In this document: in pieces, positions 38,574 to 47,156 of the stretch
Layout: every line of letters starts with the position of its first letter
Position numbering within the stretch: the first letter of the stretch is position 1
Assembly: GCA_947581635.1 (NCBI GenBank)
Contig: CANPVE010000012.1
Location: 1 to 64,000 of the forward strand
Source: an uncultured Clostridia bacterium
GTDB taxonomy: Bacteria > Bacillota > Clostridia > Oscillospirales > Acutalibacteraceae
Reading direction: 5' to 3'
DNA length: 64,000 bases
The notes under the pieces: generated by a model
Seen by the model: only the letters and a program-made list of their open reading frames with translations
What the model was told of the DNA's origin: nothing
Database searches by the model: none
Made by a program: the position numbers and the translations under genes

Positions 38574-39194
38574 ATGCAGCAAGCAAAAGTTCAGTCCCCC
38601 GTCCGTAAGCAGTCAAACCACACACGTCGCATGGTAATGACCGCAATACTGTCGGCGCTCTCGTCAGTGCTGATGTTTTTCAGCTTCAATGTGCCGCTCA
38701 TGCCGTCATTTATCAAGATGGATCTGTCCGAACTGCCCGCGCTGATAGCCGCCTTTGCAATGGGGCCTGTCAATGGCGCGGTAGTGTGTCTTGTCAAGAA
38801 TCTGGTAAATCTTTTCTTCTCGACCACTGGCGGAGTTGGAGAACTGTCCAACTTCCTGCTGGGTGTATTCTTTGTGGTTCCGGCGGGAATAATTTACAAG
38901 CTGCGTCCCAAGCTCGGCTTCGCGATAGTGGGCAGCGTAGTGGGCGCGTTGTTGATGGCGATGCTGAGCGTATTCAGCAATTACTATGTGGTGTATCCCA
39001 TATACACGGCGTTCATGCCTATGGACGCCATAATCGGAATGTATCAGGCGATAAATCCCTCGGTCGATAACCTGTGGGAATGCCTGCTCATGTTCAATAT
39101 GCCGTTTACCTTCATCAAGGGAATGATAAGCGCGGTGATAACCATAGCGGTATACAAAAAGATAACCCCGCTCGTCAACGGCAAGGCACAGTAA
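38574..39194 (+). CDS. ribU: Riboflavin ECF transporter S component RibU
   Basis: 206 aa, downstream of FMN riboswitch; MVMTAILSALSSVLMFFSFNVPLMPSFIKMDLSELPALIAAFAMGPVNGAVVCLVKNLVNL. Confidence 0.96.
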   Translation: MQQAKVQSPVRKQSNHTRRMVMTAILSALSSVLMFFSFNVPLMPSFIKMDLSELPALIAAFAMGPVNGAVVCLVKNLVNLFFSTTGGVGELSNFLLGVFFVVPAGIIYKLRPKLGFAIVGSVVGALLMAMLSVFSNYYVVYPIYTAFMPMDAIIGMYQAINPSVDNLWECLLMFNMPFTFIKGMISAVITIAVYKKITPLVNGKAQ

Positions 39195-39240
39195 AAAACA
39201 ATAAGAAGCAGGAACAATAAATAGAATAACCGTATAAAAC

Positions 39241-39292
39241 AAGCCAAAATCGGGTCAACAGAAGTTAGCCGCCTGACTTTGGCTTGTATTTT
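39241..39292 (+). terminator. Terminator of ribU
   Basis: aagccaaa...tttggcttgtattttta. Confidence 0.6.
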
Positions 39293-39302
39293 TATATTGG
39301 TA

Positions 39303-40100
39303 TCATTCAAACTGTATTTGCACCGGTCGTCTGTTTACAAAAACCGCCGCGCTGTCGAACCCCGCCTCCTTCGCGGCAGCTATGCCATCAGCCATACCGA
39401 CAGAAATGTGCTCGGGGACGTGCGCGTCGCTGCCAAGAGTGATATACCTGCCGCCCAATCGGCGGAATAATTTGAGATATTCAATCGTTGGCATGAGGAA
39501 CCCGCCCTCACTGCGCATACCAGATGTGTTGATTTCAAGGGCCTTGTCGTTTGCCGCGAGTGTGGCGAGAATTTCTTGTATTTTTGGCATATGCGGAGAC
39601 ATATCGACCTCCACCCCGTCGCGCCCCGTGATGTATCTGAGAGGATATGTCATGTGCGCGAGCGAGTCAAATCCATTCCACCTCACCATTTCAAGAAGCT
39701 CGTCAAAATATCGTGTGAGCAGGTTCTGCGCCTGTTTCTCCGTGGGATGCAGATAGTAGAAATCCTCCTCACCGCGGATATTGTGCAGTGAACACAGAAC
39801 AAAGTCGTATTCGCATAGCCCGAGAGCCTTTGCCGTCTCGTCCAAATCCTGAAGCGGCTCGCCAAGCTCTATGCCTCGCAGCACGGTCAAATCGTCATAT
39901 TTGCGGTCAAGCTCTACCGCCTGTGCGTTGGAGCGAGCGATATCTTCGCGGCTCCATTCCAAAACATCGCAGTGATCGGTTATGGCAATGTATTCAATGC
40001 CCAATTCGTGGGCGCGGTCAACCTGATGTTCGGCGGGAGTATCGCTGTCAAACGAATTATCGGTGTGAAGGTGACAGTCGCATCGGGTGATTTTTCTCAT
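39303..40100 (-). CDS. PHP-domain phosphatase, histidinol-phosphatase (HisK)-like
   Basis: 265 aa; CDCHLHTDNSFDSDTPAEHQVDRAHELGIEYIAITDHCD, GSDAHVPEHI. Confidence 0.85.
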   Translation of the reverse strand: MRKITRCDCHLHTDNSFDSDTPAEHQVDRAHELGIEYIAITDHCDVLEWSREDIARSNAQAVELDRKYDDLTVLRGIELGEPLQDLDETAKALGLCEYDFVLCSLHNIRGEEDFYYLHPTEKQAQNLLTRYFDELLEMVRWNGFDSLAHMTYPLRYITGRDGVEVDMSPHMPKIQEILATLAANDKALEINTSGMRSEGGFLMPTIEYLKLFRRLGGRYITLGSDAHVPEHISVGMADGIAAAKEAGFDSAAVFVNRRPVQIQFE

Positions 40101-40193
40101 AATTGTTTCAGACTTCTTTCAAATTCAACTTTATAATGCTGTGAATATTATAACACAGTATTCTTAACATTGCAATTTCTGCTGACCTTTTTT

Positions 40194-40492
40194 CACGGAA
40201 ATCAATTTCTAATAACAGCATCGTCAATATAAAAATCGGATTGATTTTATTTTTCATTGGTTATTTCTCCATCAGAAAATCTTTCACTTTATTATTAGCA
40301 CATATTTTTTTCAAGCTCAAATAAATTTGGAAAGTTGTATTAAAAAGATTATTTGCTCTATATTAGCCCAAACCCGCCCTCAATCCTTCCGTGTTTTGCC
40401 CGCTCTGCCTCACCCTCCGCCATGGACGCTGCCCCCGGGCTCACATATAGCTCCGATCGCTTAACTTTAATTCCTCAAAATTGATTTCCGTG
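40194..40492 (-). mobile_element. MITE-like element, copy 5, 299 bp, with perfect 15-bp terminal inverted repeats
   Basis: CACGGAAATCAATTT at 40194-40208 and AAATTGATTTCCGTG at 40478-40492; core shared with other copies (aaaaagattatttgctctatattagcccaaacccgcc...ccgtgttttgcccgctctgcc). Confidence 0.75.
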
Positions 40493-40600
40493 GTGTTGTC
40501 GAAACGAATATTGACTTTTATATTTAATTATGATACAATTATTTTTAATAGTTTATATAATATGTATTTATTGTTGCTTTTGCTCACCCGATCGATATTT

Positions 40601-41362
40601 ATGAGGCAGGTGAATAAAGATTTGCATTACAAAAATCACAGTCTCAGGCATGAACTTAAATACCCCATATCATACGCCGATTACTACGAGCTCCGCAGCC
40701 GCGCGCTGAGCTTCATGCGTCACGATCCCCACGGTAAGAACGGCGTGTACTTCATACGCAGTCTGTATCTCGACGATATATATCTATCAAACTACAACCA
40801 AAAATCCGATGGCTTGGAGCGGCGCAGAAAGTACCGCATAAGAACATATGACTTAAACAGAGATGTAATAAAGTTCGAGATAAAGGATAAATTCGACAGC
40901 TATATATCTAAATTGTCGTCCAACATAACATATGAACAGTGTCGAAGTATAATCAAAGGCAATTTCGGTTTTGCCGGAGATATGATACGCACAAATTCCG
41001 ACGGCGGCAGAGAAAAAGCTCTCAGAATAGGATACATCGACTGCGCCTGCAAGATACTTCGTCCTCAAGTGGTAGTGGACTACACCCGCGAGGTGTTTAT
41101 CTGTGACGAGGGCAATGTTCGCATGACCTTCGACATGAATCTCAGGGCGGGAGATGGAATGGGCGACATATTTGACCCTCACCTCCCCACCGTCCCCGCA
41201 TACGACAGCAACAAGATGATTCTTGAGATGAAATACGACGACTACCTACCCGAATACATCAAAAAAATGCTGCGTTCGCTCAGTTTGTGGCAGTCAGCCC
41301 AATCAAAATATGCTATGTGCTGTATAGCACAGTCCAATTATTTAGGAAAGGCCGTGTTTTAA
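40601..41362 (+). CDS. VTC-domain (polyphosphate polymerase-like) protein, locus 1
   Basis: RHELKYPISYADYYELRSRALSFM, YFIRSLYLDDIYLSNYNQKSDGLERRRKYRIRTYD, VIKFEIKDK, RPQVVVDYTREVF, ILEMKYDDYLP. Confidence 0.9.
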   Translation: MRQVNKDLHYKNHSLRHELKYPISYADYYELRSRALSFMRHDPHGKNGVYFIRSLYLDDIYLSNYNQKSDGLERRRKYRIRTYDLNRDVIKFEIKDKFDSYISKLSSNITYEQCRSIIKGNFGFAGDMIRTNSDGGREKALRIGYIDCACKILRPQVVVDYTREVFICDEGNVRMTFDMNLRAGDGMGDIFDPHLPTVPAYDSNKMILEMKYDDYLPEYIKKMLRSLSLWQSAQSKYAMCCIAQSNYLGKAVF

Positions 41363-42024
41363 TGTCATTCAGCGATGTTTTTAAAAATAAATTCCTAAAT
41401 CAATTTACGGTTACATCTCCTATGGAATACGCCATGGCCCTGATTTTCGCTATATTTCTGGGGATTGTTATATACGTTGTGTATAAAAAAACTTACAACG
41501 GAGTCGCTTACAGCCGTAATTTTAACATTACGCTGATACTCATGACACTTATGACCGCAGTGATTATACTGACTATAACGGCAAATCCCGTGCTTTCTCT
41601 TGGCATGGTTGGCGCGCTCTCAATAATCCGATTCCGCACAGTAGTCAAGGATCCGGTGGATCTGATGTACCTATTTTGGGCGATATCCACGGGCATAATC
41701 ATAGGCGCCAAACAATATGTCTTCGCACTGATATGTGTTGTAATAGTATCTGTATTCTGTCTCATTATGTCAAAGACAAAAGACAAGGATCGTCTTTATC
41801 TGGTGATAATACGCTATGACTTATCCGCAACCGAGCGGATTGACAAGGCGATAGAGCAGATAAACGGCAGAATTCGCAACCGCACGGCAAGCAAGTCGGG
41901 CGTTGAGACCATAATTGAGGTAAAGAGCAATGCGATAGACTGCCATTTTGTCGAGACTGTAACGGCTATGGAGGGCGTGGAGAGCGCTGTTCTGGTAAAC
42001 TACAACGGAGAATATGCCGAGTAA
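41362..42024 (+). CDS. DUF4956 membrane protein, locus 1
   Basis: MSFSDVFKNKF...three to four TMs, NPVLSLGMVGALSIIRFRTVVKDPVDLMYLFWAISTGI; start overlaps VTC stop (TAATG). Confidence 0.9.
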   Translation: MSFSDVFKNKFLNQFTVTSPMEYAMALIFAIFLGIVIYVVYKKTYNGVAYSRNFNITLILMTLMTAVIILTITANPVLSLGMVGALSIIRFRTVVKDPVDLMYLFWAISTGIIIGAKQYVFALICVVIVSVFCLIMSKTKDKDRLYLVIIRYDLSATERIDKAIEQINGRIRNRTASKSGVETIIEVKSNAIDCHFVETVTAMEGVESAVLVNYNGEYAE

Positions 42025-42051
42025 ACTCGATTATAATAATACCCCCAAAAA

Positions 42052-42104
42052 CAAACAACCGTCCGCACAGTACCCGTTTGGGCCACCGCGCGGACGGTTG
42101 TTTG
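42052..42104. terminator. Bidirectional terminator
   Basis: Perfect caaacaaccgtccgc/gcggacggttgtttg stem between convergent genes. Confidence 0.9.
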
Positions 42105-42160
42105 TTTGCCTTGCGGCAATTTTTAACAAATTTCAATGGCAATATTAAAGTATTAAATAA

Positions 42161-42469
42161 TCAATCAGCGAAATCATAGAAATCCTTGTTCTTCTCTTTA
42201 AACATATCAAAAACCGCTGACGCCACACTGTCGTCATCAACGCTTACGAAGCTGTCGCCTTCATTATCATCGTCCGACGTTTTGTCCAGTTTAAGTATAA
42301 CCACCTCGTCGTCATCCTCGTCGGTGGAGATAAGCAGAACATATTCCTCTCCTTGATACTCAATGCAATCAAGATATTCAAAAGCCATCTCGTTGCCATC
42401 GTCGTCGCAAAGGTAAACCAGATTGTCGAGTTCCTGTTCGTCAAAGTTATCCAGATTTTCTCCGCTCAT
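42161..42469 (-). CDS. DUF1292-family acidic protein
   Basis: 102 aa; LVYLCDDDGNEMAFEYLDCIEYQGEEYVLLISTDEDDDEVVILKL. Confidence 0.85.
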   Translation of the reverse strand: MSGENLDNFDEQELDNLVYLCDDDGNEMAFEYLDCIEYQGEEYVLLISTDEDDDEVVILKLDKTSDDDNEGDSFVSVDDDSVASAVFDMFKEKNKDFYDFAD

Positions 42470-42616
42470 TTAAATCAACCAGCCTTTCCGAGCAAAATTC
42501 GCTATTTCATGTGATATACGGTCTGCGTCACACACAGACCCCAGCTTCAGCGGCTGTTAAAAACAGGAGACAGGTCAGCCGCTGTTTTCACTTGTAAATT
42601 TAACGCCTCAAGTCAA

Positions 42617-44125
42617 TTACTCCTCCGCAGCAACCGAAGTTTCCACGGGCAGTTTGGCCTTCTCGAAGGTATCGAGCACCTCCTGCGAAGGCTTCTTGCT
42701 GATGAGCGAAACTATTACCGCCGCCAGCAGTCCGCATATAAAGCCGGGAACTATCTCGTAAATGCCGGTTATGCCGGTGAGGAATGAATACCATATCATA
42801 TCCACCAGGAAACCTGTGACGATTCCCGCCACAGCTCCGGAATATGTAAACCTTTTCCAATAGAGCGCGAGAATTATTGCGGGACCGAATGCCGAACCGA
42901 ATCCGCCCCACGCGCATTCCACCAGCGCCATAATGCCTTTACAGCTCGGGCTGCTGGCTATGGCAAAGGCCACTACAGCTATTATGATAACTACTATGCG
43001 GCCCGACCACATCATTTCCTTGTTGGAGGCGTTCTTCCTGATCACCGACTTATAAACATCCGACGAGAATGCCGAGGAGGCCGCGAGAAGCTGAGAATCC
43101 GCCGTGCTCATGGAGGCGGCTATAATGGCCGAGAGCAGTACGCCCGCTATGAATGCCGGGAAAAGCGCTCTGACCATGCTGATGAAAACAATGCTGTCGT
43201 TGCCTTCCAACGCGTCACCGAAGAACTGTCTGCCAATCAGACCAACTACAGCGGCCATGATAAGGATAATCGTAGTCCAGCAGCTCCCCACTATCTGAGA
43301 TCTTCTCATATCTTTTTCAGATCTGATGGAGATGTATCTCACTATGATGTGAGGCATACCGAAGTAACCGAGTCCCCAGCCAAGACCAGTGATTATATCG
43401 GCTATGCTCGCCCAGTCGAGTTTGCCGCTCGAAAGAATATTGTAGAAATGCTCCGGAATCGCCGTGCCGCCCTGTGCGACAAAGTCGGGGGCATTGATTG
43501 CAAAAACAGCTATTATCGGACAGAGCATGAGCGCCGCCAGCATGAGCAGACCCTGGAAGAAATCCGTCCAGCAAACGGCGTTGAATCCCCCGAGAAATGT
43601 ATACACAACAATAATTGCCGTGGAGACTATCATGGCAATTCTCGGATCGATGCCGAGAACGGTGTTAAAAAGCGTACCGCACGCGGAGATACTGGAGGCG
43701 GAATACACGCAGTAAACGATCACAAAAACAATAGCGCATATAATCTGAAGCGCTTTGTGTCGGCTCTTAAAGCGATTGGTGAGAAACTGGGGAATTGTGA
43801 TGGAATCGTCTGCTACAATTGAGTATCTACGCAGACGGGGCGCAACGAATATCCACGCGGTTACAGTGCCCAACAACAGACCCACCGCGATCCAGACTTT
43901 GCCCATGCCCGCCAGATAAATCGAACCCGGCAGACCCATGAGCACCCACGCGCTCATGTCCGAGGCTCCTGCGCTGAGAGCGGCGACCAGACCGCTCATG
44001 TTTCTTCCGCCGAGGAAGTACTCTTTTTCGCTCTCACTTTTCTTTGACCTGACAAAGAAGTAGATACCTACGCCTATGACAAGTATGAAATACAAAATGA
44101 TAGCGCTAAGTTCGACATAATTCAA
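42617..44125 (-). CDS. putP: Sodium/proline symporter (SSS family)
   Basis: 502 aa; EKEYFLGGRNMSGLVAALSAGASDMSAWVLMGLPGSIYLAGMGKVWIAVGLLLGT. Confidence 0.94.
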   Translation of the reverse strand: MNYVELSAIILYFILVIGVGIYFFVRSKKSESEKEYFLGGRNMSGLVAALSAGASDMSAWVLMGLPGSIYLAGMGKVWIAVGLLLGTVTAWIFVAPRLRRYSIVADDSITIPQFLTNRFKSRHKALQIICAIVFVIVYCVYSASSISACGTLFNTVLGIDPRIAMIVSTAIIVVYTFLGGFNAVCWTDFFQGLLMLAALMLCPIIAVFAINAPDFVAQGGTAIPEHFYNILSSGKLDWASIADIITGLGWGLGYFGMPHIIVRYISIRSEKDMRRSQIVGSCWTTIILIMAAVVGLIGRQFFGDALEGNDSIVFISMVRALFPAFIAGVLLSAIIAASMSTADSQLLAASSAFSSDVYKSVIRKNASNKEMMWSGRIVVIIIAVVAFAIASSPSCKGIMALVECAWGGFGSAFGPAIILALYWKRFTYSGAVAGIVTGFLVDMIWYSFLTGITGIYEIVPGFICGLLAAVIVSLISKKPSQEVLDTFEKAKLPVETSVAAEE

Positions 44126-44245
44126 ACTTAATCAATCCTTTCCCGCCAATGAAGGCAAACAAATTTTTGTCCGAAAAACGGACTTTACCTTTAGCATTAT
44201 ATTTTAATATTAATAATTTGTCAACAATTTTACGCACAAAGCAGA

Positions 44246-44465
44246 AAAATCAATTTTGAATAACATCATCAGACAATATAAAAAGTTTGGCCTACTTTAT
44301 TTCCCCACCTAATGCTCTGTGTCTGACCAAACCTGCCTTTGACACTGCCGCATTTTGCCCGCTAAGCCTGTGACTTCGCTTGTGAGGCCCTGCACCACCC
44401 TCCGCAATGGCTCGTCCTTGATTCCCGTTGCAGCTCATCTCGCTTGACTTCAGTTTTTTAATATT
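44246..44465 (-). repeat. MITE-like dispersed intergenic repeat, copy 6 (-)
   Basis: atcaattttgaataacatcatcagacaatataaaaag at left end matches copy 5 left end; cattttgcccgctaagcctgtgacttcgcttgtgaggccctgc core. Confidence 0.75.
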
Positions 44466-44479
44466 ATCTCCAATATAAT

Positions 44480-45853
44480 TTATAATTTGCGGTCCTGAGG
44501 CATTGTCTTGATAAAATAAACAATAAATGGGGTCGCCACCAGTGCCGACAGGATATCCGCAGCGGGCTGTGCCCAGATGATGCCGTCTACTCCAAACAGA
44601 CGAGGCAGCAACAGTATCAGCGGAATGAAGCACACCCCGCTGCGCAGGCTTGCCAGCACAGCCGCTCCTATACTTCTTCCCACGCTTTGATACAGCATAC
44701 TTGTGCATTGATACAACACTATAACTCCACAGGCGGCGCACTGCGCTTTAAGCGCGGGTATGCCTATAGTTAAAACTTCCGGATCGTCGCGGAATTGACG
44801 GACTATCACGTCGGCCGCAAATACGCCGATCGCCGACAGGATCGTACACACCGATGTGCCATATGCCACCGTAAAGAAATAAGCCTTGCGCACACGGGAA
44901 TACAGCCTCGCACCGTAATTAAAGCTGCTCACGGGCTGCAGCCCCTGTCCTATCCCTATTCCCACGGCCAATATTATGAAACTGACTCTGCTCACTATGC
45001 TCATAGCCGCCACCGCCGGATCGCCGTAGACGGCGGCAGCGTTATTCAGCATCATCGCCGCAATGCTGTTAAGACCTTGCCTGAGCATACTCGGCAGGCC
45101 TGTGAATAATATTTTCAGATATTCATGTGGATTTCTTGACACATATTTGATATTGAATTCGCTCTGTGTTTTGCCCCTCAGGAACATACTCAGCAGTATA
45201 AGAGAACTCACCGCCTGTGAGATCGCGGTGGCAAGTCCCGCTCCGTTTATTCCCATATCCAGTCCGAATATGAACAGCGGATCCAACGCCATATTCAGCA
45301 CGCCGCCAAAAGTAAGGCCTACCATGGCAAACGCTGCTTTGCCCTCGTAACGCAGAATATTGTTCATCACAAAGCCCACCACCATCATGGGCGCCGCCGC
45401 CAGTATGAACCTCGCATAACTGGACGCGTAAGGCAGAATCGTGTCTGTGCTGCCCAGGAGGTACATAAGTGGGGTGAGGAACGTAAGTCCGAGAAGCGCA
45501 ATAATTACACCCAAGGTCAGCGCAGTAAAAAATGCCGTGGACGCAAGCCTTTTTGCTGAGGCGACGTCCTTTGCCCCCAATTTCATGCTGATAAGGCTGC
45601 CCGAGCCATGCCCCATCATGAAGCCCACAGCCTGAAGTATCGACATGAGGGCAAATACGATTCCCACCGCGCCGCTCGCGCTCGTCCCTATACTGCTGAC
45701 AAAATACGTATCTGCGAGATTGTATATATTGGTGACAAGCATACTCACCACAGTGGGCGCCGACATTTTTAAGATCAGCCGCGCCACGGGAGTTTCGGTC
45801 ATTTTTTTATATTGCCCGTCCGACTTCCCAACTTCCTCCATTTTTACAAACAC
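44480..45853 (-). CDS. MATE family efflux transporter
   Basis: 457 aa; KKMTETPVARLILKMSAPTVVSMLVTNIYNLADTYFVSSIGTSASGAVGIVFALMSILQAVGFMMGHGSGSLIS. Confidence 0.95.
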   Translation of the reverse strand: MFVKMEEVGKSDGQYKKMTETPVARLILKMSAPTVVSMLVTNIYNLADTYFVSSIGTSASGAVGIVFALMSILQAVGFMMGHGSGSLISMKLGAKDVASAKRLASTAFFTALTLGVIIALLGLTFLTPLMYLLGSTDTILPYASSYARFILAAAPMMVVGFVMNNILRYEGKAAFAMVGLTFGGVLNMALDPLFIFGLDMGINGAGLATAISQAVSSLILLSMFLRGKTQSEFNIKYVSRNPHEYLKILFTGLPSMLRQGLNSIAAMMLNNAAAVYGDPAVAAMSIVSRVSFIILAVGIGIGQGLQPVSSFNYGARLYSRVRKAYFFTVAYGTSVCTILSAIGVFAADVIVRQFRDDPEVLTIGIPALKAQCAACGVIVLYQCTSMLYQSVGRSIGAAVLASLRSGVCFIPLILLLPRLFGVDGIIWAQPAADILSALVATPFIVYFIKTMPQDRKL

Positions 45854-45918
45854 ACACTCCTCATTTTCATTTATGCTCGCTTTCGTGAATCTATCGGGCG
45901 CTGCCGTTTATTTGCGGC

Positions 45919-47154
45919 CTATTTTCCCAAATTGAAATTTGAAAAAAGTCCGCAAACAATACTTTTGACCTTTCTCGCCGCCCGATCAAACAAAATCACC
46001 GCCTTGTCAGGTATCACATTCTTTATGAACACTGCCGCCGAGGTCAAAAAACCTAACCTCCCATAGCCCTCCGCCGCCTTTGCGAAGCCGCTGCGGTATA
46101 TGTCCGTCAGCAGTGCGCCTCGATTCTTGCTCTGGGGAGTGGGAGAAGTCAAGAGACGATTTGCCGAAGCCCTGTCAAAATCTGAGGGTTCCAGATATAT
46201 CTGTCCTGCTATACGTGAAAAAAACTCCATGCCCTTATTCGATGACACTATCACCAGTGAGACGCCATTATCATAGGGAAAATTCGGGTGCGCGCGCCGT
46301 ATGTTCTCGAACCTCCCGAGCGATATATCCCCCACCCGAACGGGGGAGGCATATTTACAGCTTCCGCAGGATCGCCGATTTATGTAACCACCGCTGCTCA
46401 TGGAACAGAGCATATCAAGTTCGGAGGGGAACGAAAGCAGATATCTGAATTTCTTTCGCCGGTATATCACTCTCATACTGCGGCTGTGGCCAAAGGCGCG
46501 CTTGTTTTCAAACCGGATGTCCGATATCTTTCCGCCCAGTTTGTGTTCCAGCCAATTTACATATCGATTAAACACGCCTTCGGAGGTAACGCCGCCGCAT
46601 AGCACGTCCACAACCAGAAGATTCTCGTAATCTCTGCCAAGATAACCGCGAAGTCCGTCACATTGACAGGGCGTGCCCGAGAAAAGCACGGTCTTTCCGC
46701 TTTCCGCGTCGTCCTTCACCGAGGCATATACGCCGTCCGTATCGCTTTGCACGGGCTTCACTCCGCGCAACGGCTCCAACTCATGCAGCGAGGCGGCGCG
46801 AATGTGGCGGGGGTGACGGTTTTCGTCAAAGGCGCAGCCGTACGCCACCCCGCCTCCGGATATCACTGACTTGGCGAGCAGAGGGAATATGCCACCCGAG
46901 TGGGAATCGACAAGCTCTCCCTTTTGGCGGGCCTTTGCGGCGTAATACACTGCGGCAAAGTCCGGAGTTCGGGGTTCAAGCGGCTTGTCAATCGGGCACA
47001 CTTCCGCACATCTGCCGCACGACGAGCAAAGTTCACTGTCGAACGACGGATATATGAACTTATATTTATCTCTTATCTTAACGACAGCAAGCTGCGGACA
47101 TGCCTCAATGCATGACCCGCAGCCTGTGCAGTGCTTATGATCAACTATAAGCAA
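45919..47154 (-). CDS. Coenzyme F420 hydrogenase/dehydrogenase beta-subunit (FrhB)-like ferredoxin-domain protein
   Basis: 411 aa; two 4Fe-4S motifs CTGCGSCIEACP and CSSCGRCAEVCP; DSHSGGIFPLLAKSVISGGGVAYGCAFDE, LFSGTPCQCDGLRGYLG. Confidence 0.9.
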   Translation of the reverse strand: MLIVDHKHCTGCGSCIEACPQLAVVKIRDKYKFIYPSFDSELCSSCGRCAEVCPIDKPLEPRTPDFAAVYYAAKARQKGELVDSHSGGIFPLLAKSVISGGGVAYGCAFDENRHPRHIRAASLHELEPLRGVKPVQSDTDGVYASVKDDAESGKTVLFSGTPCQCDGLRGYLGRDYENLLVVDVLCGGVTSEGVFNRYVNWLEHKLGGKISDIRFENKRAFGHSRSMRVIYRRKKFRYLLSFPSELDMLCSMSSGGYINRRSCGSCKYASPVRVGDISLGRFENIRRAHPNFPYDNGVSLVIVSSNKGMEFFSRIAGQIYLEPSDFDRASANRLLTSPTPQSKNRGALLTDIYRSGFAKAAEGYGRLGFLTSAAVFIKNVIPDKAVILFDRAARKVKSIVCGLFSNFNLGK

Positions 47155-47156
47155 AT

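Noticed and set aside
42548-42587. cagcggctg...cagccgctg hairpin downstream of putP
   Set aside because: Lacks an adjacent U tract in the minus sense; insufficient to call a terminator.
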